A stretch of DNA of 64,000 bases from an uncultured Ruthenibacterium sp. (GCA_944386565.1 CALXBO010000002.1:62001-126000); one strand, 5' to 3'. Positions 49,724-59,050 are shown, numbered from the stretch's first letter. A program made the numbers and translations. The notes: a model not told the origin generated them from the letters alone.

Positions 49724-50464
49724 ATGAAAAGACCGCTGACCATGCTGATGACAAGTTCGAACGAAGCGTTTTCCAACGCCTGCACGCGTTTTGCGCAGGA
49801 CAAAGATACGGAGCTCATTCTCGCCCCGCGCGACGGGCGCGTGGTGCTGGAGCTGCTGCGGGCGCGCCGCCCGGACGTGGTGCTGCTGGATGTGTCGCTC
49901 GCGGGCTGTGATGCCATCGCGGTCAAGCAGCGTGCCGAGCTGTCCGGAGACGTGCAGTGGTACGCCATGAGCGGCGCGGTGGACGACGATCTGGAAAAAG
50001 AACTTCTCGACAACGGATTCCGCCGCTGCTTCCTCAAGCCGTTCGAACCGGAGGCGGTTCTGGAGCGCATTCTCGGCACGCCGAAAAAGCAGTCGGAAAA
50101 TGTGCGCGACGAAATGGCGGTCACCGAGATCCTCCACCAGCTCGGCGTTCCGGCGCACATCAAGGGCTACCAGTTCCTGCGCGACGCCATCCTGCTTGCG
50201 ACGGAAGACAGCGAGTACATCCACTTCATCACGAAGCGGCTGTACCCGGAGATCGCCGCGCGCAACAGCACGACGGCCAGCCGCGTCGAGCGCGCGATCC
50301 GCCACGCCATCGAAGTGGCGTGGGACCGCGGCGACGTCGATACGCTCAACAGCTATTTCGGCTATACCATCCAGAGCCTGCGCGGCAAGCCGACAAACTC
50401 GGAGTTCATCGCCATGATCGCGGACAAGATGCGTCTGGACAAAAAGAGCCACCGCACGGCGTAA
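49724..50464 (+). CDS. spo0A: Sporulation response regulator Spo0A with altered receiver
   Basis: This 246-residue protein has a receiver domain (1 to about 118) and the Spo0A effector domain (about 130-246), whose HIKGYQFLRDAI, TASRVERAIRHAIEVAWDRG and KPTNSEFIAMIADKMRL are unmistakable. Phospho-acceptor Asp56, Ser83 and Lys105 are in place, but the acidic pair that binds Mg2+ (ADDN in Bacillus) is replaced by S11-S12 (TSSN). Phosphorylation by a normal relay may be impaired. It follows spoIVB. GAAGGAG precedes the ATG. Confidence 0.95.
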   Translation: MKRPLTMLMTSSNEAFSNACTRFAQDKDTELILAPRDGRVVLELLRARRPDVVLLDVSLAGCDAIAVKQRAELSGDVQWYAMSGAVDDDLEKELLDNGFRRCFLKPFEPEAVLERILGTPKKQSENVRDEMAVTEILHQLGVPAHIKGYQFLRDAILLATEDSEYIHFITKRLYPEIAARNSTTASRVERAIRHAIEVAWDRGDVDTLNSYFGYTIQSLRGKPTNSEFIAMIADKMRLDKKSHRTA

Positions 50465-50483
50465 AACAGAGCTGAACGCACTC

Positions 50484-50678
50484 TCAGTCCTCCGTGCAGA
50501 GAAGACTTGCCGCGGCGGCGAGAAACAGGCCGATGCCGAGCTGCCGTGCGCAGAAACCGCAGAGGGGCAGACCGCGGCAGACGGCGAGCAGGCATCCGAC
50601 AAGAAGTACGACCATGCTCGCGACACTGGCCGTGAAGATGATCTTTCCCAAAAGAATCCGCCTTTTTCGGGCAGACAT
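50484..50678 (-). CDS. Small two-helix membrane protein, unknown
   Basis: This 64-residue protein has two hydrophobic segments (about 9-29 and 40-59), separated by a short Cys-containing loop (CRGLPLCGFC), and a basic start MSARKRR. The ATG at 50678 follows GAGGGG by about 9 bases; a longer reading frame to 50720 is possible. It lies between spo0A (converging) and a divergent XRE gene and has its own promoter. Confidence 0.6.
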   Translation of the reverse strand: MSARKRRILLGKIIFTASVASMVVLLVGCLLAVCRGLPLCGFCARQLGIGLFLAAAASLLCTED

Positions 50679-50729
50679 GCAGATCGCCCCTCTTCCGGGC
50701 CCCGATTTGCTCCGGCCCATTCTGTTTTC

Positions 50730-50758
50730 AGAGTAGCATATTTTCGGAATGGGGTCAA
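50730..50758 (-). promoter_or_regulatory. Promoter of the small membrane gene
   Basis: On the minus strand TTGACC (50758-50753), 17-base spacer, TACTCT (50735-50730). Confidence 0.6.
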
Positions 50759-50830
50759 GTGACCTCAAAAACGAGAGCCTCCCCCTGCTATCATTATTAT
50801 CGGAACACGGGGAAAAGGGGGACGCGGGGT

Positions 50831-51091
50831 ATGGTCGAACCGGAACTGGTCGGTCAGGTGATCCGGCAATACCGGCGTCAGCGCCGGATGTCTCAGGAAG
50901 TCCTGAGCGGTCTTGCCGGCCTTGACCGCACGCATTACAGCAAGATCGAGCGCGGTCTGCGCAGCCCGACGCTGGAGACGCTGTTCCGCATCGCTGCCGC
51001 TCTGGACGTCCCGCCGCACGAGATTGTGCAGTCCGTGGAAAATGCCATGGCGCACGGGAAAGAAGAAGCGAGCGACTCTTCCCGGCACTGA
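50831..51091 (+). CDS. XRE-family helix-turn-helix protein
   Basis: This 86-residue protein is one Cro/C1-type helix-turn-helix domain: VIRQYRRQRRMSQEVLSGLAGLDRTHYSKIERGLRSP at about residues 9-45. Nothing follows the domain except a short helical tail. GGGG-rich sequence lies before the ATG. It is a small DNA-binding regulator whose target is not shown. A terminator follows. Confidence 0.88.
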   Translation: MVEPELVGQVIRQYRRQRRMSQEVLSGLAGLDRTHYSKIERGLRSPTLETLFRIAAALDVPPHEIVQSVENAMAHGKEEASDSSRH

Positions 51092-51104
51092 CAAAGCAAA
51101 TGAG

Positions 51105-51136
51105 GCCCGTCCTCCCGCCGGAGGACGGGCTTTTTT
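51105..51136 (+). terminator. Terminator after the XRE gene
   Basis: GCCCGTCCTCC pairs with GGAGGACGGGC around CGCC, then six T. Confidence 0.92.
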
Positions 51137-51166
51137 GTTTGCCCACTCCCCGAAGCGCCTGTTTTG

Positions 51167-51175
51167 TGCTATACT
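51167..51175 (+). promoter_or_regulatory. Extended -10 of cca
   Basis: TGCTATACT is an extended -10; no clear -35 at 17 bases. The cca start lies 29 bases downstream. Confidence 0.45.
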
Positions 51176-51203
51176 GATACTACATATGGGAAGGAGGCGT
51201 GTC

Positions 51204-52448
51204 ATGGCGTATCGGACGATCGACGTCCCGCAGGATGTATCGGCTGTGCTGGAGACGCTCTGGCGCGCCGGATATCCGGCTTATGTGGTAGGCGGCTGTG
51301 TGCGGGACAGCCTCCTCGGCCGCGTCCCGGCGGACTGGGACATCTGCACCGCCGCGACGCCGGACGAAATGCGCGCCGTGTTTGCCGGGGAGACGCTTAT
51401 CGCCACGGGGGAAAAGCACGGGACGATGACGCTTGTCCGCTGCGGTGTTCCGTATGAGATCACGGCATTCCGCTCGGAGGGCGAATACCGGGATGCGCGC
51501 CACCCGGAGTGCGTCCGCTTCGGCGCGACGCTGAAGGAGGACCTCGCCAGACGGGACTTTACCGTCAACGCGCTCGCGTTTTCTCCGCGCGACGGTCTCG
51601 TAGATGAATTTGAAGGAATTGTCGATCTGCGCGCGCATCTGCTGCGCTGCGTGGGTCAGGCGGAGCAGCGCTTCGCCGAGGATGCACTGCGCATCGCGCG
51701 TGCCGCGCGCTTTGTGGCGCAGCTCGGTTTTTCCATGGAACCCGCGACGGAGCGCGCCGCGTTTGCACAGTGCGGCATGCTCTCGGCCGTCAGCCCGGAG
51801 CGCGTGCGCGCAGAGCTGGAGCGGCTTTTGTGCGGCGCGTATGCGGGCGCGGCGCTCCGCATGTACGGGGGATTGTTCGCGGCGGTGCTGCCGCCGCTTC
51901 CGGCGTGGACGGGAGACGCGGTGGCGGCCTGTCCCGATGATCTGACGACGCGGCTTGCGGTGCTCGTGCACGCGTGCGGAGAGGGCTTTTTGTACTCCCT
52001 GCGGTTTCCGGGGGAGACGGCGTTTGCCGCCGCTGCGGCCGCGGCGTATCTGAACGCGCCGCCGGACGCGTCGCGCGAATCGGTCCGGCGCACGCTGCAC
52101 CGGCTCGGTGTGCACGGCGCGCAGGTGTATGCCGCGGCGCGCGCCGCTGTCTGTGCCGCGAAACACGACGACGCGGGAACGCGCGAGGCCTCGGCGTTTT
52201 GGAGCGCGATGCGCACGGCGCTGGCGGAGGGCGACTGTTACAGCCTCGCCCAGCTGCAGGTGAACGGCACGGATGTGATGGAGGCAGGCGTGCGGCCCGG
52301 ACGTGATGTGGGGCGGATTCTGTCCCGTCTGCTGGACGAAGTGATGCGCGGCATTCTGCTGAATGAGCGCTCGGTGCTGCTCGCCCGGCTGAGAACTATG
52401 ATACAAGAGGAAAGTGCAGAAGATGAAGAATCGGAAACTGTTCGGTAA
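51204..52448 (+). CDS. cca: tRNA CCA-adding nucleotidyltransferase
   Basis: This 414-residue class II nucleotidyltransferase adds or repairs the CCA end of tRNA. The catalytic VGGCVRDSLLGRVPADWDICT is at about residues 28-48, the RRDFTVNALAF motif near 119 and EDALRIARAARFVAQLG near 160. AAGGAGG lies 8 bases before the ATG. The 3' end overlaps the next gene. Confidence 0.93.
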   Translation: MAYRTIDVPQDVSAVLETLWRAGYPAYVVGGCVRDSLLGRVPADWDICTAATPDEMRAVFAGETLIATGEKHGTMTLVRCGVPYEITAFRSEGEYRDARHPECVRFGATLKEDLARRDFTVNALAFSPRDGLVDEFEGIVDLRAHLLRCVGQAEQRFAEDALRIARAARFVAQLGFSMEPATERAAFAQCGMLSAVSPERVRAELERLLCGAYAGAALRMYGGLFAAVLPPLPAWTGDAVAACPDDLTTRLAVLVHACGEGFLYSLRFPGETAFAAAAAAAYLNAPPDASRESVRRTLHRLGVHGAQVYAAARAAVCAAKHDDAGTREASAFWSAMRTALAEGDCYSLAQLQVNGTDVMEAGVRPGRDVGRILSRLLDEVMRGILLNERSVLLARLRTMIQEESAEDEESETVR

Positions 52449-52767
52449 AGCCGTTGTAATCAGTCTGGCCCTGACGGCCGTCGCGGTGCTGTGTTTCTTC
52501 GCGGCGGACGCAATGAACTGGCCGCTCGTGCGCGGCTTCGGTATCGGAGCGGCGGCGTCCGTGCTGTCGCTGTACTGGCTGTGCCGCGCGATGGAGTCTG
52601 CGCCCAGCCTGTCGCGCGTCGTCACATTTTACTGCCTGCATCTGGCGGCAGAGTTCGGCGTGGTGCTGCTGGCACTGTTCGTGCCCGTGTATTCGCCTCT
52701 CGGCGCGCTTGTGCCGCAGCTGTTCTGCGTGCCGGTGCTCGCGGTGTGTTTTTTCCTTGAAAAATAA
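52423..52767 (+). CDS. Small four-helix membrane protein, unknown
   Basis: This 114-residue protein is mostly hydrophobic, with about four membrane segments (11-33, 38-56, 66-85, 90-111). Size and layout resemble ATP synthase subunit I-type proteins, but there are no ATP synthase genes nearby, so this is only a resemblance. It overlaps cca by 26 bases; the ATG at 52423 is preferred over a GTG at 52414. AAGAGG lies upstream. Confidence 0.65.
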   Translation: MKNRKLFGKAVVISLALTAVAVLCFFAADAMNWPLVRGFGIGAAASVLSLYWLCRAMESAPSLSRVVTFYCLHLAAEFGVVLLALFVPVYSPLGALVPQLFCVPVLAVCFFLEK

Positions 52768-52839
52768 ACGGATTTGCCGTATCCCGCAAGTCCGGCTCGT
52801 TGTATCCACTGAAACATGAAATTCTGGGAGTGATCACCA

Positions 52840-53964
52840 ATGGTGGGAACAAAAACGGCGGCGGCGCTCATCGTCGCGGCAGGCGCGTCGCGCCGCATGG
52901 GATTTGACAAGCTCAGCGCGCGCATCGGAGGCATGACAGTGCTCGAGAGATCGCTGCGCGCCTTTGAGAGCCATCCCATGATCGACGAGATCGTGCTCGT
53001 CGCCGGAAAGAATATGGAGACGGTCCGTCAGCTGGCGGAGCGCTCGGCAAAACCCTGCCGCGTGGTTGCGGGAGGCGCAGAGCGTTGCGACAGCGTGCGG
53101 AACGGACTGGAAGCGGTGTGCTCCGATCTCGTGGCTGTTCACGATGCAGCGCGTCCGTATGTGTCGGAAGACGTGATCACGCGGGCGCTCTCCGCGGCGC
53201 TGGAGTGCGGTGCGGCCGCGCCCGCCGTGCCGGTCAAGGACACCGTGAAGCGGGCGGAGAACGGCCTTGTGACGGAGACGCCCGCACGGCAGACGCTGTT
53301 TGCCGTGCAGACGCCGCAGTGCTTTTTCACACAGGAGTACCGCGAACTGCTGAAGACGACGGACGCCGCAGGCGTCACGGACGACTGCAGCGTCTATGAG
53401 CGCGCCGGGCGGCCGGTGCGTCTGGTCGAGGGTGACTACGCAAACCTGAAAATCACGACGAGGGAAGACATCCCGGAGGAGGAGAAGGCTATGAGAATCG
53501 GACACGGATACGACGTTCACCGCCTTGTAGAGGGGCGCAAACTCATTCTGGGCGGCGTGGAGATCCCGTTCGAAAAAGGCCTCGACGGTCATTCGGACGC
53601 GGACGTCCTCGTTCACGCCGTCATGGACGCGCTGCTGGGAGCAGCTGCTCTGGGCGACATCGGCCATCTGTTCCCCGACACCGACGCGGCCTACAAGGGT
53701 GCGGACAGCCTTGTGCTGCTCGGCCGTGTGAGCGAAGTACTGCGCGAAGCGGGATACGCGCCCGTCAACATTGATGCGACGATCCTGTGCCAGCGCCCGA
53801 AGCTCGCGCCGCACATCGATGCCATGCGGTCGAATATCGCGGCCCGGCTCGGCATGCGCGCGGAAGATGTTTCCGTCAAGGCGACGACAGAGGAAAAACT
53901 CGGATTTACGGGCTCCGGCGAGGGCATTGCCGCGCATGCGGTCTGCCTGATCCGATCGCTGTAA
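52840..53964 (+). CDS. ispDF: IspD-IspF fusion (MEP pathway)
   Basis: This 374-residue bifunctional enzyme has 2-C-methyl-D-erythritol 4-phosphate cytidylyltransferase (1 to about 217; [14 protein letters not shown] near 8, [11 protein letters not shown] near 101) fused to 2-C-methyl-D-erythritol 2,4-cyclodiphosphate synthase (about 218-374; [35 protein letters not shown]-like [12 protein letters not shown]). Such fusions occur in Proteobacteria and some Clostridia. A ribosome site and ATG lie at the junction (53491). ispH is at 40667. Confidence 0.95.
   Translation: MVGTKTAAALIVAAGASRRMGFDKLSARIGGMTVLERSLRAFESHPMIDEIVLVAGKNMETVRQLAERSAKPCRVVAGGAERCDSVRNGLEAVCSDLVAVHDAARPYVSEDVITRALSAALECGAAAPAVPVKDTVKRAENGLVTETPARQTLFAVQTPQCFFTQEYRELLKTTDAAGVTDDCSVYERAGRPVRLVEGDYANLKITTREDIPEEEKAMRIGHGYDVHRLVEGRKLILGGVEIPFEKGLDGHSDADVLVHAVMDALLGAAALGDIGHLFPDTDAAYKGADSLVLLGRVSEVLREAGYAPVNIDATILCQRPKLAPHIDAMRSNIAARLGMRAEDVSVKATTEEKLGFTGSGEGIAAHAVCLIRSL
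53475..53493 (+). promoter_or_regulatory. Internal ribosome site and ATG at the IspD-IspF junction
   Basis: GGAGGAGGAG (53475-53484) lies 6 bases before ATG 53491, exactly where the IspF domain begins ([10 protein letters not shown]). A free IspF of 157 residues could be made. The SD-like bases also encode Glu-Glu-Glu, so this may be incidental. Confidence 0.4.
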
Positions 53965-53998
53965 ATCCCAAAAACGCCTTTTTTTATAAGCAAAACTG

Positions 53999-54007
53999 TG
54001 ATATAAT
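53999..54007 (+). promoter_or_regulatory. Extended -10 promoter of cdaA
   Basis: TGATATAAT is an extended -10 with a perfect hexamer; the -35 is a T-rich TTTTTT (53979-53984). The cdaA start lies 34 bases downstream. Confidence 0.6.
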
Positions 54008-54041
54008 ATTCTGAAAACTTTTTGTAAACGGAGGGTTTGCA

Positions 54042-54926
54042 ATGCCCGTCGCTCAGACGACATGGTACGATTTTGTCAATCGAATCAAGGCGAGCATGCC
54101 AAACGGCATTCTGGATATTCTGGTCGTGGCGTTCCTGATCTATGCGATCATCCGGCTCGTGCGCCAGACGCACACAGCGCAGCTGGCCAAAGGTATCCTT
54201 CTCCTGCTTCTTGTCTATATGATGGCCATGCTGCTCGGCCTCAGTACATTAAAATACATTCTGGACGGCGTGATGAGCTTCGGGCTCGTTGTGGTCGTTG
54301 TGGTCTTTCAACCGGAATTGCGCCGCGCGCTGGAGCAGATCGGGCGGACCACGCTCTGGGGCAACCAGCTGTTCAAGGTGACCCGGAGCAGCGACCCCGA
54401 CACGCTGCGCGCCCGCTGGAAGACGGCGGTCGTCGCCGTGTGCGACGCAGCCGAGCGCATGGCTGATACGCACACCGGCGCGCTCATCGTGTTTGAGCGC
54501 GGCACGAATCTCTCCGAGATCATCAAGACGGGCACGGTGCTGGACAGTGCCGTCAACCCGGAAGTCCTGGGCACGATCTTCTACGTCGGCACGCCGCTGC
54601 ACGACGGCGCCGTGGTCATCCGCGACGGCCGCATCGAGGCTGCGGGGTGCTTCCTGCCTCTCTCCAACAATCTGGAGATCGGCAAGGACATGGGCACGCG
54701 CCACCGCGCCGCGCTGGGCATGAGCGAGAACTCCGATGCCGTCGTCGTCGTCATCAGCGAGGAGACAGGCATCATTTCGCTGGCGAAAAACGGTGTGCTG
54801 ATCCGCCGTCTGGACCGTCAGACGCTGTTCAGCATGCTGGAAGAGGACATCGTTCCTCCCGAGACCGAGGAGAAAAAGCAGATGTTCCGCTCCTGGAGGA
54901 AAAAACATGAAGAAAAAGAACAGTAA
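54042..54926 (+). CDS. cdaA: Diadenylate cyclase CdaA
   Basis: This 294-residue membrane protein makes the messenger c-di-AMP. Three N-terminal membrane helices (about 20-40, 48-70, 73-95) precede the DAC domain with the catalytic LHDGAVVI near residue 186 and GTRHRAALG near 220. A charged tail ends the protein. It overlaps cdaR by 20 bases, the usual pair; the glmM gene that often follows is absent. Confidence 0.96.
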   Translation: MPVAQTTWYDFVNRIKASMPNGILDILVVAFLIYAIIRLVRQTHTAQLAKGILLLLLVYMMAMLLGLSTLKYILDGVMSFGLVVVVVVFQPELRRALEQIGRTTLWGNQLFKVTRSSDPDTLRARWKTAVVAVCDAAERMADTHTGALIVFERGTNLSEIIKTGTVLDSAVNPEVLGTIFYVGTPLHDGAVVIRDGRIEAAGCFLPLSNNLEIGKDMGTRHRAALGMSENSDAVVVVISEETGIISLAKNGVLIRRLDRQTLFSMLEEDIVPPETEEKKQMFRSWRKKHEEKEQ

Positions 54927-56214
54927 ATTCAGCTTTGAGAAGCTGTTTGCCTCGCGCCGGTTCACGCTCGTTCTGTCGCTTCTGCTCGCGATCGTCCTGT
55001 GGCTGTACGTCATCAACGTGGTCGAGACGGAAGCGTCCGACCGCATCACCACGCAGGTCAATTTCGACTACAACGACGTGTACACCGACCTCGGGCTCGA
55101 CATCATCGAGAAGCCCGTCGTCAACGTGAGCGTATTCGTTCAGGGCGAGAACCGGGTCATCGGCGGCCTGTCCTCTCAGGACATCGTCGTGTACCCCGAT
55201 TACAGTGCGGTGAACGGCGAGGGCGAGTATAAGCTCTCGCTCGTGGCGCGCAAGGTCAACTCGCTGGACGATTTCGATATCACCGGAATGTCCGTCGACA
55301 GCGTGACGGTCAAATTCGACAAAGTCAGCACGCAGACGTTCTCCATCACAGTCAACGCAACGGGAATCCAGCCGGCAGAAGGGTATTACCTTGACGTTGC
55401 GAAAGCCGCGCCCGCGGAAGTGACGCTGACGGGTCCCGAGGCGGATATTTCCCGCATCGCGCGCGTCGTCGCCAATGTTTCGCTCACCGAGGAGCGCACG
55501 GAGTCGGCGCTCGTCACCGTGCCGCTGACGTATCTGGACGAAAACGGCGAGATCATTACCGATGCGAACATCACGGCGGACGTCACGCAGGTCGACGTGA
55601 CCATCCCCATCCTGAAAATGAAGGAAGTGCCGCTCACGGTCGACTTCACAGGCGTTCCCTCCGGGTTTGACCCGCAGCAGCTCAAGCCGGAGCTCTCCGA
55701 GAGCACGGTGCTCATCGCGGGTGCGGCGTCGCAGGTGGATCAGATCGAATCCATCTCCGCCGGACTCATTGACCTGAGCACATTCGAACTCGGCGAGACG
55801 GTGGATCTCACGATCGAGCTGCCGGACGGCGTGAAGTTTGTGGAAGACGGTGTTCAGAACGTCACCGTCAGCTTTGACACCACCGGATACGTCACGCGCA
55901 CCGTGACGGTCACGGAGTTCAATATCATCAACAAGCCCGCCAACATGGAGATCACGATCCCCACGCAGCGCCTGACGAACGTGGTGCTCATCGGGCCGGA
56001 AGAGGAGCTGAATGAGCTCTCTTCCACCAGCGTCGTGGCGCAGATCGACGCCTCTTCGGACAACATCAGCGTCGTGCGCGGGCAGCAGAACGTCCCGGTC
56101 CGGATCGTCATTCCGTCCTCGGACAGCATCTTTGCCACCGGCTCCTATGCGGTGCTGTGCAACATCACGGTGGATGATACGGCGTCGAGCTCTTCCGAGG
56201 AGGCGGAGAGCTGA
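54907..56214 (+). CDS. cdaR: CdaR, YbbR-repeat regulator of CdaA
   Basis: This 435-residue extracytoplasmic protein has an N-terminal membrane helix (about 15-38) and four YbbR repeats (about 40-120, 125-215, 220-305, 310-400), rich in beta strand. CdaR controls CdaA activity. A short Ser/Glu tail ends it. It overlaps cdaA and touches the next gene by one base (TGATG). Confidence 0.93.
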   Translation: MKKKNSKFSFEKLFASRRFTLVLSLLLAIVLWLYVINVVETEASDRITTQVNFDYNDVYTDLGLDIIEKPVVNVSVFVQGENRVIGGLSSQDIVVYPDYSAVNGEGEYKLSLVARKVNSLDDFDITGMSVDSVTVKFDKVSTQTFSITVNATGIQPAEGYYLDVAKAAPAEVTLTGPEADISRIARVVANVSLTEERTESALVTVPLTYLDENGEIITDANITADVTQVDVTIPILKMKEVPLTVDFTGVPSGFDPQQLKPELSESTVLIAGAASQVDQIESISAGLIDLSTFELGETVDLTIELPDGVKFVEDGVQNVTVSFDTTGYVTRTVTVTEFNIINKPANMEITIPTQRLTNVVLIGPEEELNELSSTSVVAQIDASSDNISVVRGQQNVPVRIVIPSSDSIFATGSYAVLCNITVDDTASSSSEEAES

Positions 56215-57791
56215 TGCTGCTGGTGAGGAACATCCGCCTGCCGCTCCGCGCTTCGAAAGCGGAGGCGTGCGGCGAGGCGATGCGCCGGCTTGGCCTCGCG
56301 CCGGGCTCCGCGCACGCGGAGATTTCTAAAATTTCAGTGGATGCGCGCCACGGCGAGCCGACGCTTGTGTATACCGTCGCCGTGACGCTGCCCGACGAGA
56401 GCGCGGAGATGCGGCTGGCGGGCAGGGAAAACGTGTCCGCCGCCCGGCGGACGCCGCTGGAGACCGTGCGCGGAACGGTGCGTCTGGAACACCGCCCCGT
56501 GGTGTGCGGCCTCGGGCCCGCGGGCCTGTTCTGCGCGCTTTTGCTTGCGCGCGAAGGGTACCGCCCCATCGTGCTGGAGCGCGGACCGTCCGTGGACGAC
56601 CGCATGCGCGCCATCGAGCGCTTTTCTTCGCAGGGAGAACTGGACGAGAATGCGAATGTTCAGTTCGGCGAAGGGGGCGCCGGGACGTTTTCCGACGGAA
56701 AACTCACGACGCGCATCGGCAGCCCGCTGTGCGATTTTGTCACACAGACGCTACTGGAGCACGGTGCGCCGGAGGAGATCGCATGGCAGGCAAAGCCCCA
56801 CATCGGAACCGACCGTCTGCGCGGCGTGATCCGGAGCATCCGCGAGGAGATCGTGCGGCTGGGCGGAGAGGTGCATTTCAATACGCCGGTCACCGACCTT
56901 GTGCTGCGCTCGGGCCGCCTTGCGGCGGTGCGCACGCCGGACGGCGAGATCGCCTGTGAAGCGCTTGTGCTCGCAGTGGGACATTCCGCGCGCGATACAT
57001 TCCTGCGCCTGGCGGAACTCGGATTCCCGCTGCGTGCAAAGCCGTTTTCCGTCGGCTTCCGCGCGGAACACCTCCAGGAGGATATCGACCGGGCGCTGTA
57101 TCGCGGCGCGGCGGGGCATCCCGCCCTGCCGAAGGGCGAGTATCAGCTCTCGCATCACGTCGGCGACCGGTGCGTTTACACGTTCTGCATGTGTCCCGGC
57201 GGACAGGTGGTCGCCGCGGCCAGCGAGGCGGGCGGCGTTGTGACAAACGGCATGAGCTACCATGCGCGCGACGGCAAAAATGCCAACGCGGCCGTTGTGG
57301 TGAGTGTCAATGAAAAAGACTTCGGCGGCGATGCGCTGCGCGCCATTGCGTTCCAGCGCGAGCTGGAGCACAAGGCGTTCGCGGCGGGCGGCGGGAACTA
57401 TCAGGCCCCGGCCGAGACGATGGCGAGCTTCCTGAGCGGGAGCGGCGAGCTGCGCCTGGGGCGCATCCGTCCGACGTATCCCCTCGGCGTGCGCGCGGCC
57501 GACCTCGGAGCGCTTTTGCCGCAGGAACTCGCGTCGGCGCTCCGCACGGGGCTTTCGGCTTTTGAGCGCAGGCTGCGCGGCTACACCGCGCCCGATGCCG
57601 TGCTGACGGGACTTGAAACGAGAACTTCTTCGCCGGTGCGCATCCTGCGCACGGAAAACGGCGAGAGTGAATTTGCAAAGGGCGTCTATCCCTGCGGGGA
57701 GGGCGCCGGTTACGCGGGCGGGATCATGTCCGCGGCTGTCGACGGCGTGCGCGCCGCGCAGTGGATGATTGCAGCATACGCGCCCGTGTGA
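56214..57791 (+). CDS. COG2509 FAD-dependent oxidoreductase
   Basis: This 525-residue flavoprotein has an N-terminal 90-residue domain, then the FAD loop VCGLGPAGLFCALLLA near residue 98, ENANVQFGEGGAGTFSDGKLTTRI near 145 and a C-terminal GEGAGYAGGIMSAAVDG. COG2509 members are uncharacterised dehydrogenases. The ATG overlaps the cdaR stop by one base, with GAGGAGG just upstream. Confidence 0.9.
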   Translation: MLLVRNIRLPLRASKAEACGEAMRRLGLAPGSAHAEISKISVDARHGEPTLVYTVAVTLPDESAEMRLAGRENVSAARRTPLETVRGTVRLEHRPVVCGLGPAGLFCALLLAREGYRPIVLERGPSVDDRMRAIERFSSQGELDENANVQFGEGGAGTFSDGKLTTRIGSPLCDFVTQTLLEHGAPEEIAWQAKPHIGTDRLRGVIRSIREEIVRLGGEVHFNTPVTDLVLRSGRLAAVRTPDGEIACEALVLAVGHSARDTFLRLAELGFPLRAKPFSVGFRAEHLQEDIDRALYRGAAGHPALPKGEYQLSHHVGDRCVYTFCMCPGGQVVAAASEAGGVVTNGMSYHARDGKNANAAVVVSVNEKDFGGDALRAIAFQRELEHKAFAAGGGNYQAPAETMASFLSGSGELRLGRIRPTYPLGVRAADLGALLPQELASALRTGLSAFERRLRGYTAPDAVLTGLETRTSSPVRILRTENGESEFAKGVYPCGEGAGYAGGIMSAAVDGVRAAQWMIAAYAPV

Positions 57792-57818
57792 CAAAGCGGA
57801 CGCCCGGGAGACGAGGTT

Positions 57819-58997
57819 ATGGCAAAGAATAAATTTCAGAACGACGGACAACAGGACGATCTCGTGTCGGAACTCTCCGACGCGTTCGGAGACGTGGCCG
57901 ACGCGCTGCGCGAGGTCTCGGTCGACATTTCGTCCATCATCAGCAAGAACAGCGCCGAGGGCGCACAGCGGTTCCGCGCGGCGATAAACACGCCGCCGCG
58001 CCCGCAGACGCCCTACGCGCCGTCTCCGGATACCTCCATGCGGGCGGTGCGCAACGGCACGAAGATGCTGTTCAGCTCCGCCATGCGCGTGTTCCTGAGC
58101 GTGTGCGGCGGCGCGCTGCTCATCCTGGCAGTTCTCATGTTCGCGTTTGCCGCGGACATGGGTATTTCGTACGGTGACACGTCGAATCTGATCTTCGGCA
58201 TGGTGATGTGCGTGGCGTTCGGAGCAGGCGCGCGGAGCTGCCTGTCTGCCGCGCGGCGGTCGCGCCGCCGCGATGCGTATCTGCGCTACATCGGCACGCG
58301 GGACTGCGCGTCCGTCGCCGAACTGGCGGCCGCGATGCGCAAAAAACGGAAGGACGTGCGGACGGAGATTACCGACCTTATCCGGCGGGGCGGGTTCGAT
58401 CCCGGCTATCTCACGCCGGACGGAGACTATTTTTTCGTGAGCAGCGAAGCATACCGGGCGTATCTGGAACAGGCCGATCAGGACAAGCCGCGCGCCCGCA
58501 CGCGCAAAAAGACGGAGGAGCAGGCAAAACCCGAGCCGCAGCCGGAGCCGCAGGAAAAGCAGGCTGCCGTGCAGCTCGAGGACGAGCCGCTGCTTCGGGA
58601 ACTGGCCAAAGAGCGCGAAAAAATCGACGAAGCTCCGGTGCGCGCCGAAGTGGAGAAGTTGGAAAAGAGCGCCGAGGAAATCTTCGACTGGGTTCGCCGC
58701 CATCCGTCCGACGCATCTCAGGTGCGGCGTTTTACCGGCTATTATCTGCCCACAACGCTCAAGCTCCTGCGCACCTACAATGAAATGGACCTTCACGCGG
58801 AATCGAGCGCTGTGGCGGAGGACATTCAGAATAAGATTCATTCATCGCTCGTGAACGTCAATCAGGCGTTCGGAAATCTGCGCGACACGCTTTTGCGCGA
58901 CACCGCTCTGGACGTGGACGCGGAGATCTCCGCCCTCAGCACCGTGCTGGCGCAGGAGGGTCTGGTCACCGACGAAATTTCCAAACACGGAGTCTGA
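57819..58997 (+). CDS. XpaC-like 5-bromo-4-chloroindolyl phosphate hydrolysis family protein
   Basis: This 392-residue protein has an N-terminal region, two membrane helices (about 92-115 and 125-145), a Lys/Glu-rich linker and a C-terminal XpaC domain (about 265-392) with FTGYYLPTTLKLLRTYNEMD near 305. XpaC proteins often pair with TelA; telA is not in the window. The ATG follows GACGAGG. A hairpin in the gap to recJ follows. Confidence 0.85.
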   Translation: MAKNKFQNDGQQDDLVSELSDAFGDVADALREVSVDISSIISKNSAEGAQRFRAAINTPPRPQTPYAPSPDTSMRAVRNGTKMLFSSAMRVFLSVCGGALLILAVLMFAFAADMGISYGDTSNLIFGMVMCVAFGAGARSCLSAARRSRRRDAYLRYIGTRDCASVAELAAAMRKKRKDVRTEITDLIRRGGFDPGYLTPDGDYFFVSSEAYRAYLEQADQDKPRARTRKKTEEQAKPEPQPEPQEKQAAVQLEDEPLLRELAKEREKIDEAPVRAEVEKLEKSAEEIFDWVRRHPSDASQVRRFTGYYLPTTLKLLRTYNEMDLHAESSAVAEDIQNKIHSSLVNVNQAFGNLRDTLLRDTALDVDAEISALSTVLAQEGLVTDEISKHGV

Positions 58998-59002
58998 ATG
59001 CG

Positions 59003-59032
59003 GAGCCGGACAAAGCACGCTTTGCCCGGCTC
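59003..59032. repeat. Inverted repeat between XpaC and recJ
   Basis: GAGCCGG-CAAAG (59003-59015) pairs with CTTTG-CCGGCTC (59020-59032), with one A/C mismatch in each arm's centre and a 4-base loop. There is no T run, so it is an RNA hairpin rather than a typical terminator. Confidence 0.55.
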
Positions 59033-59050
59033 TGATGTACGGAGGTATCT

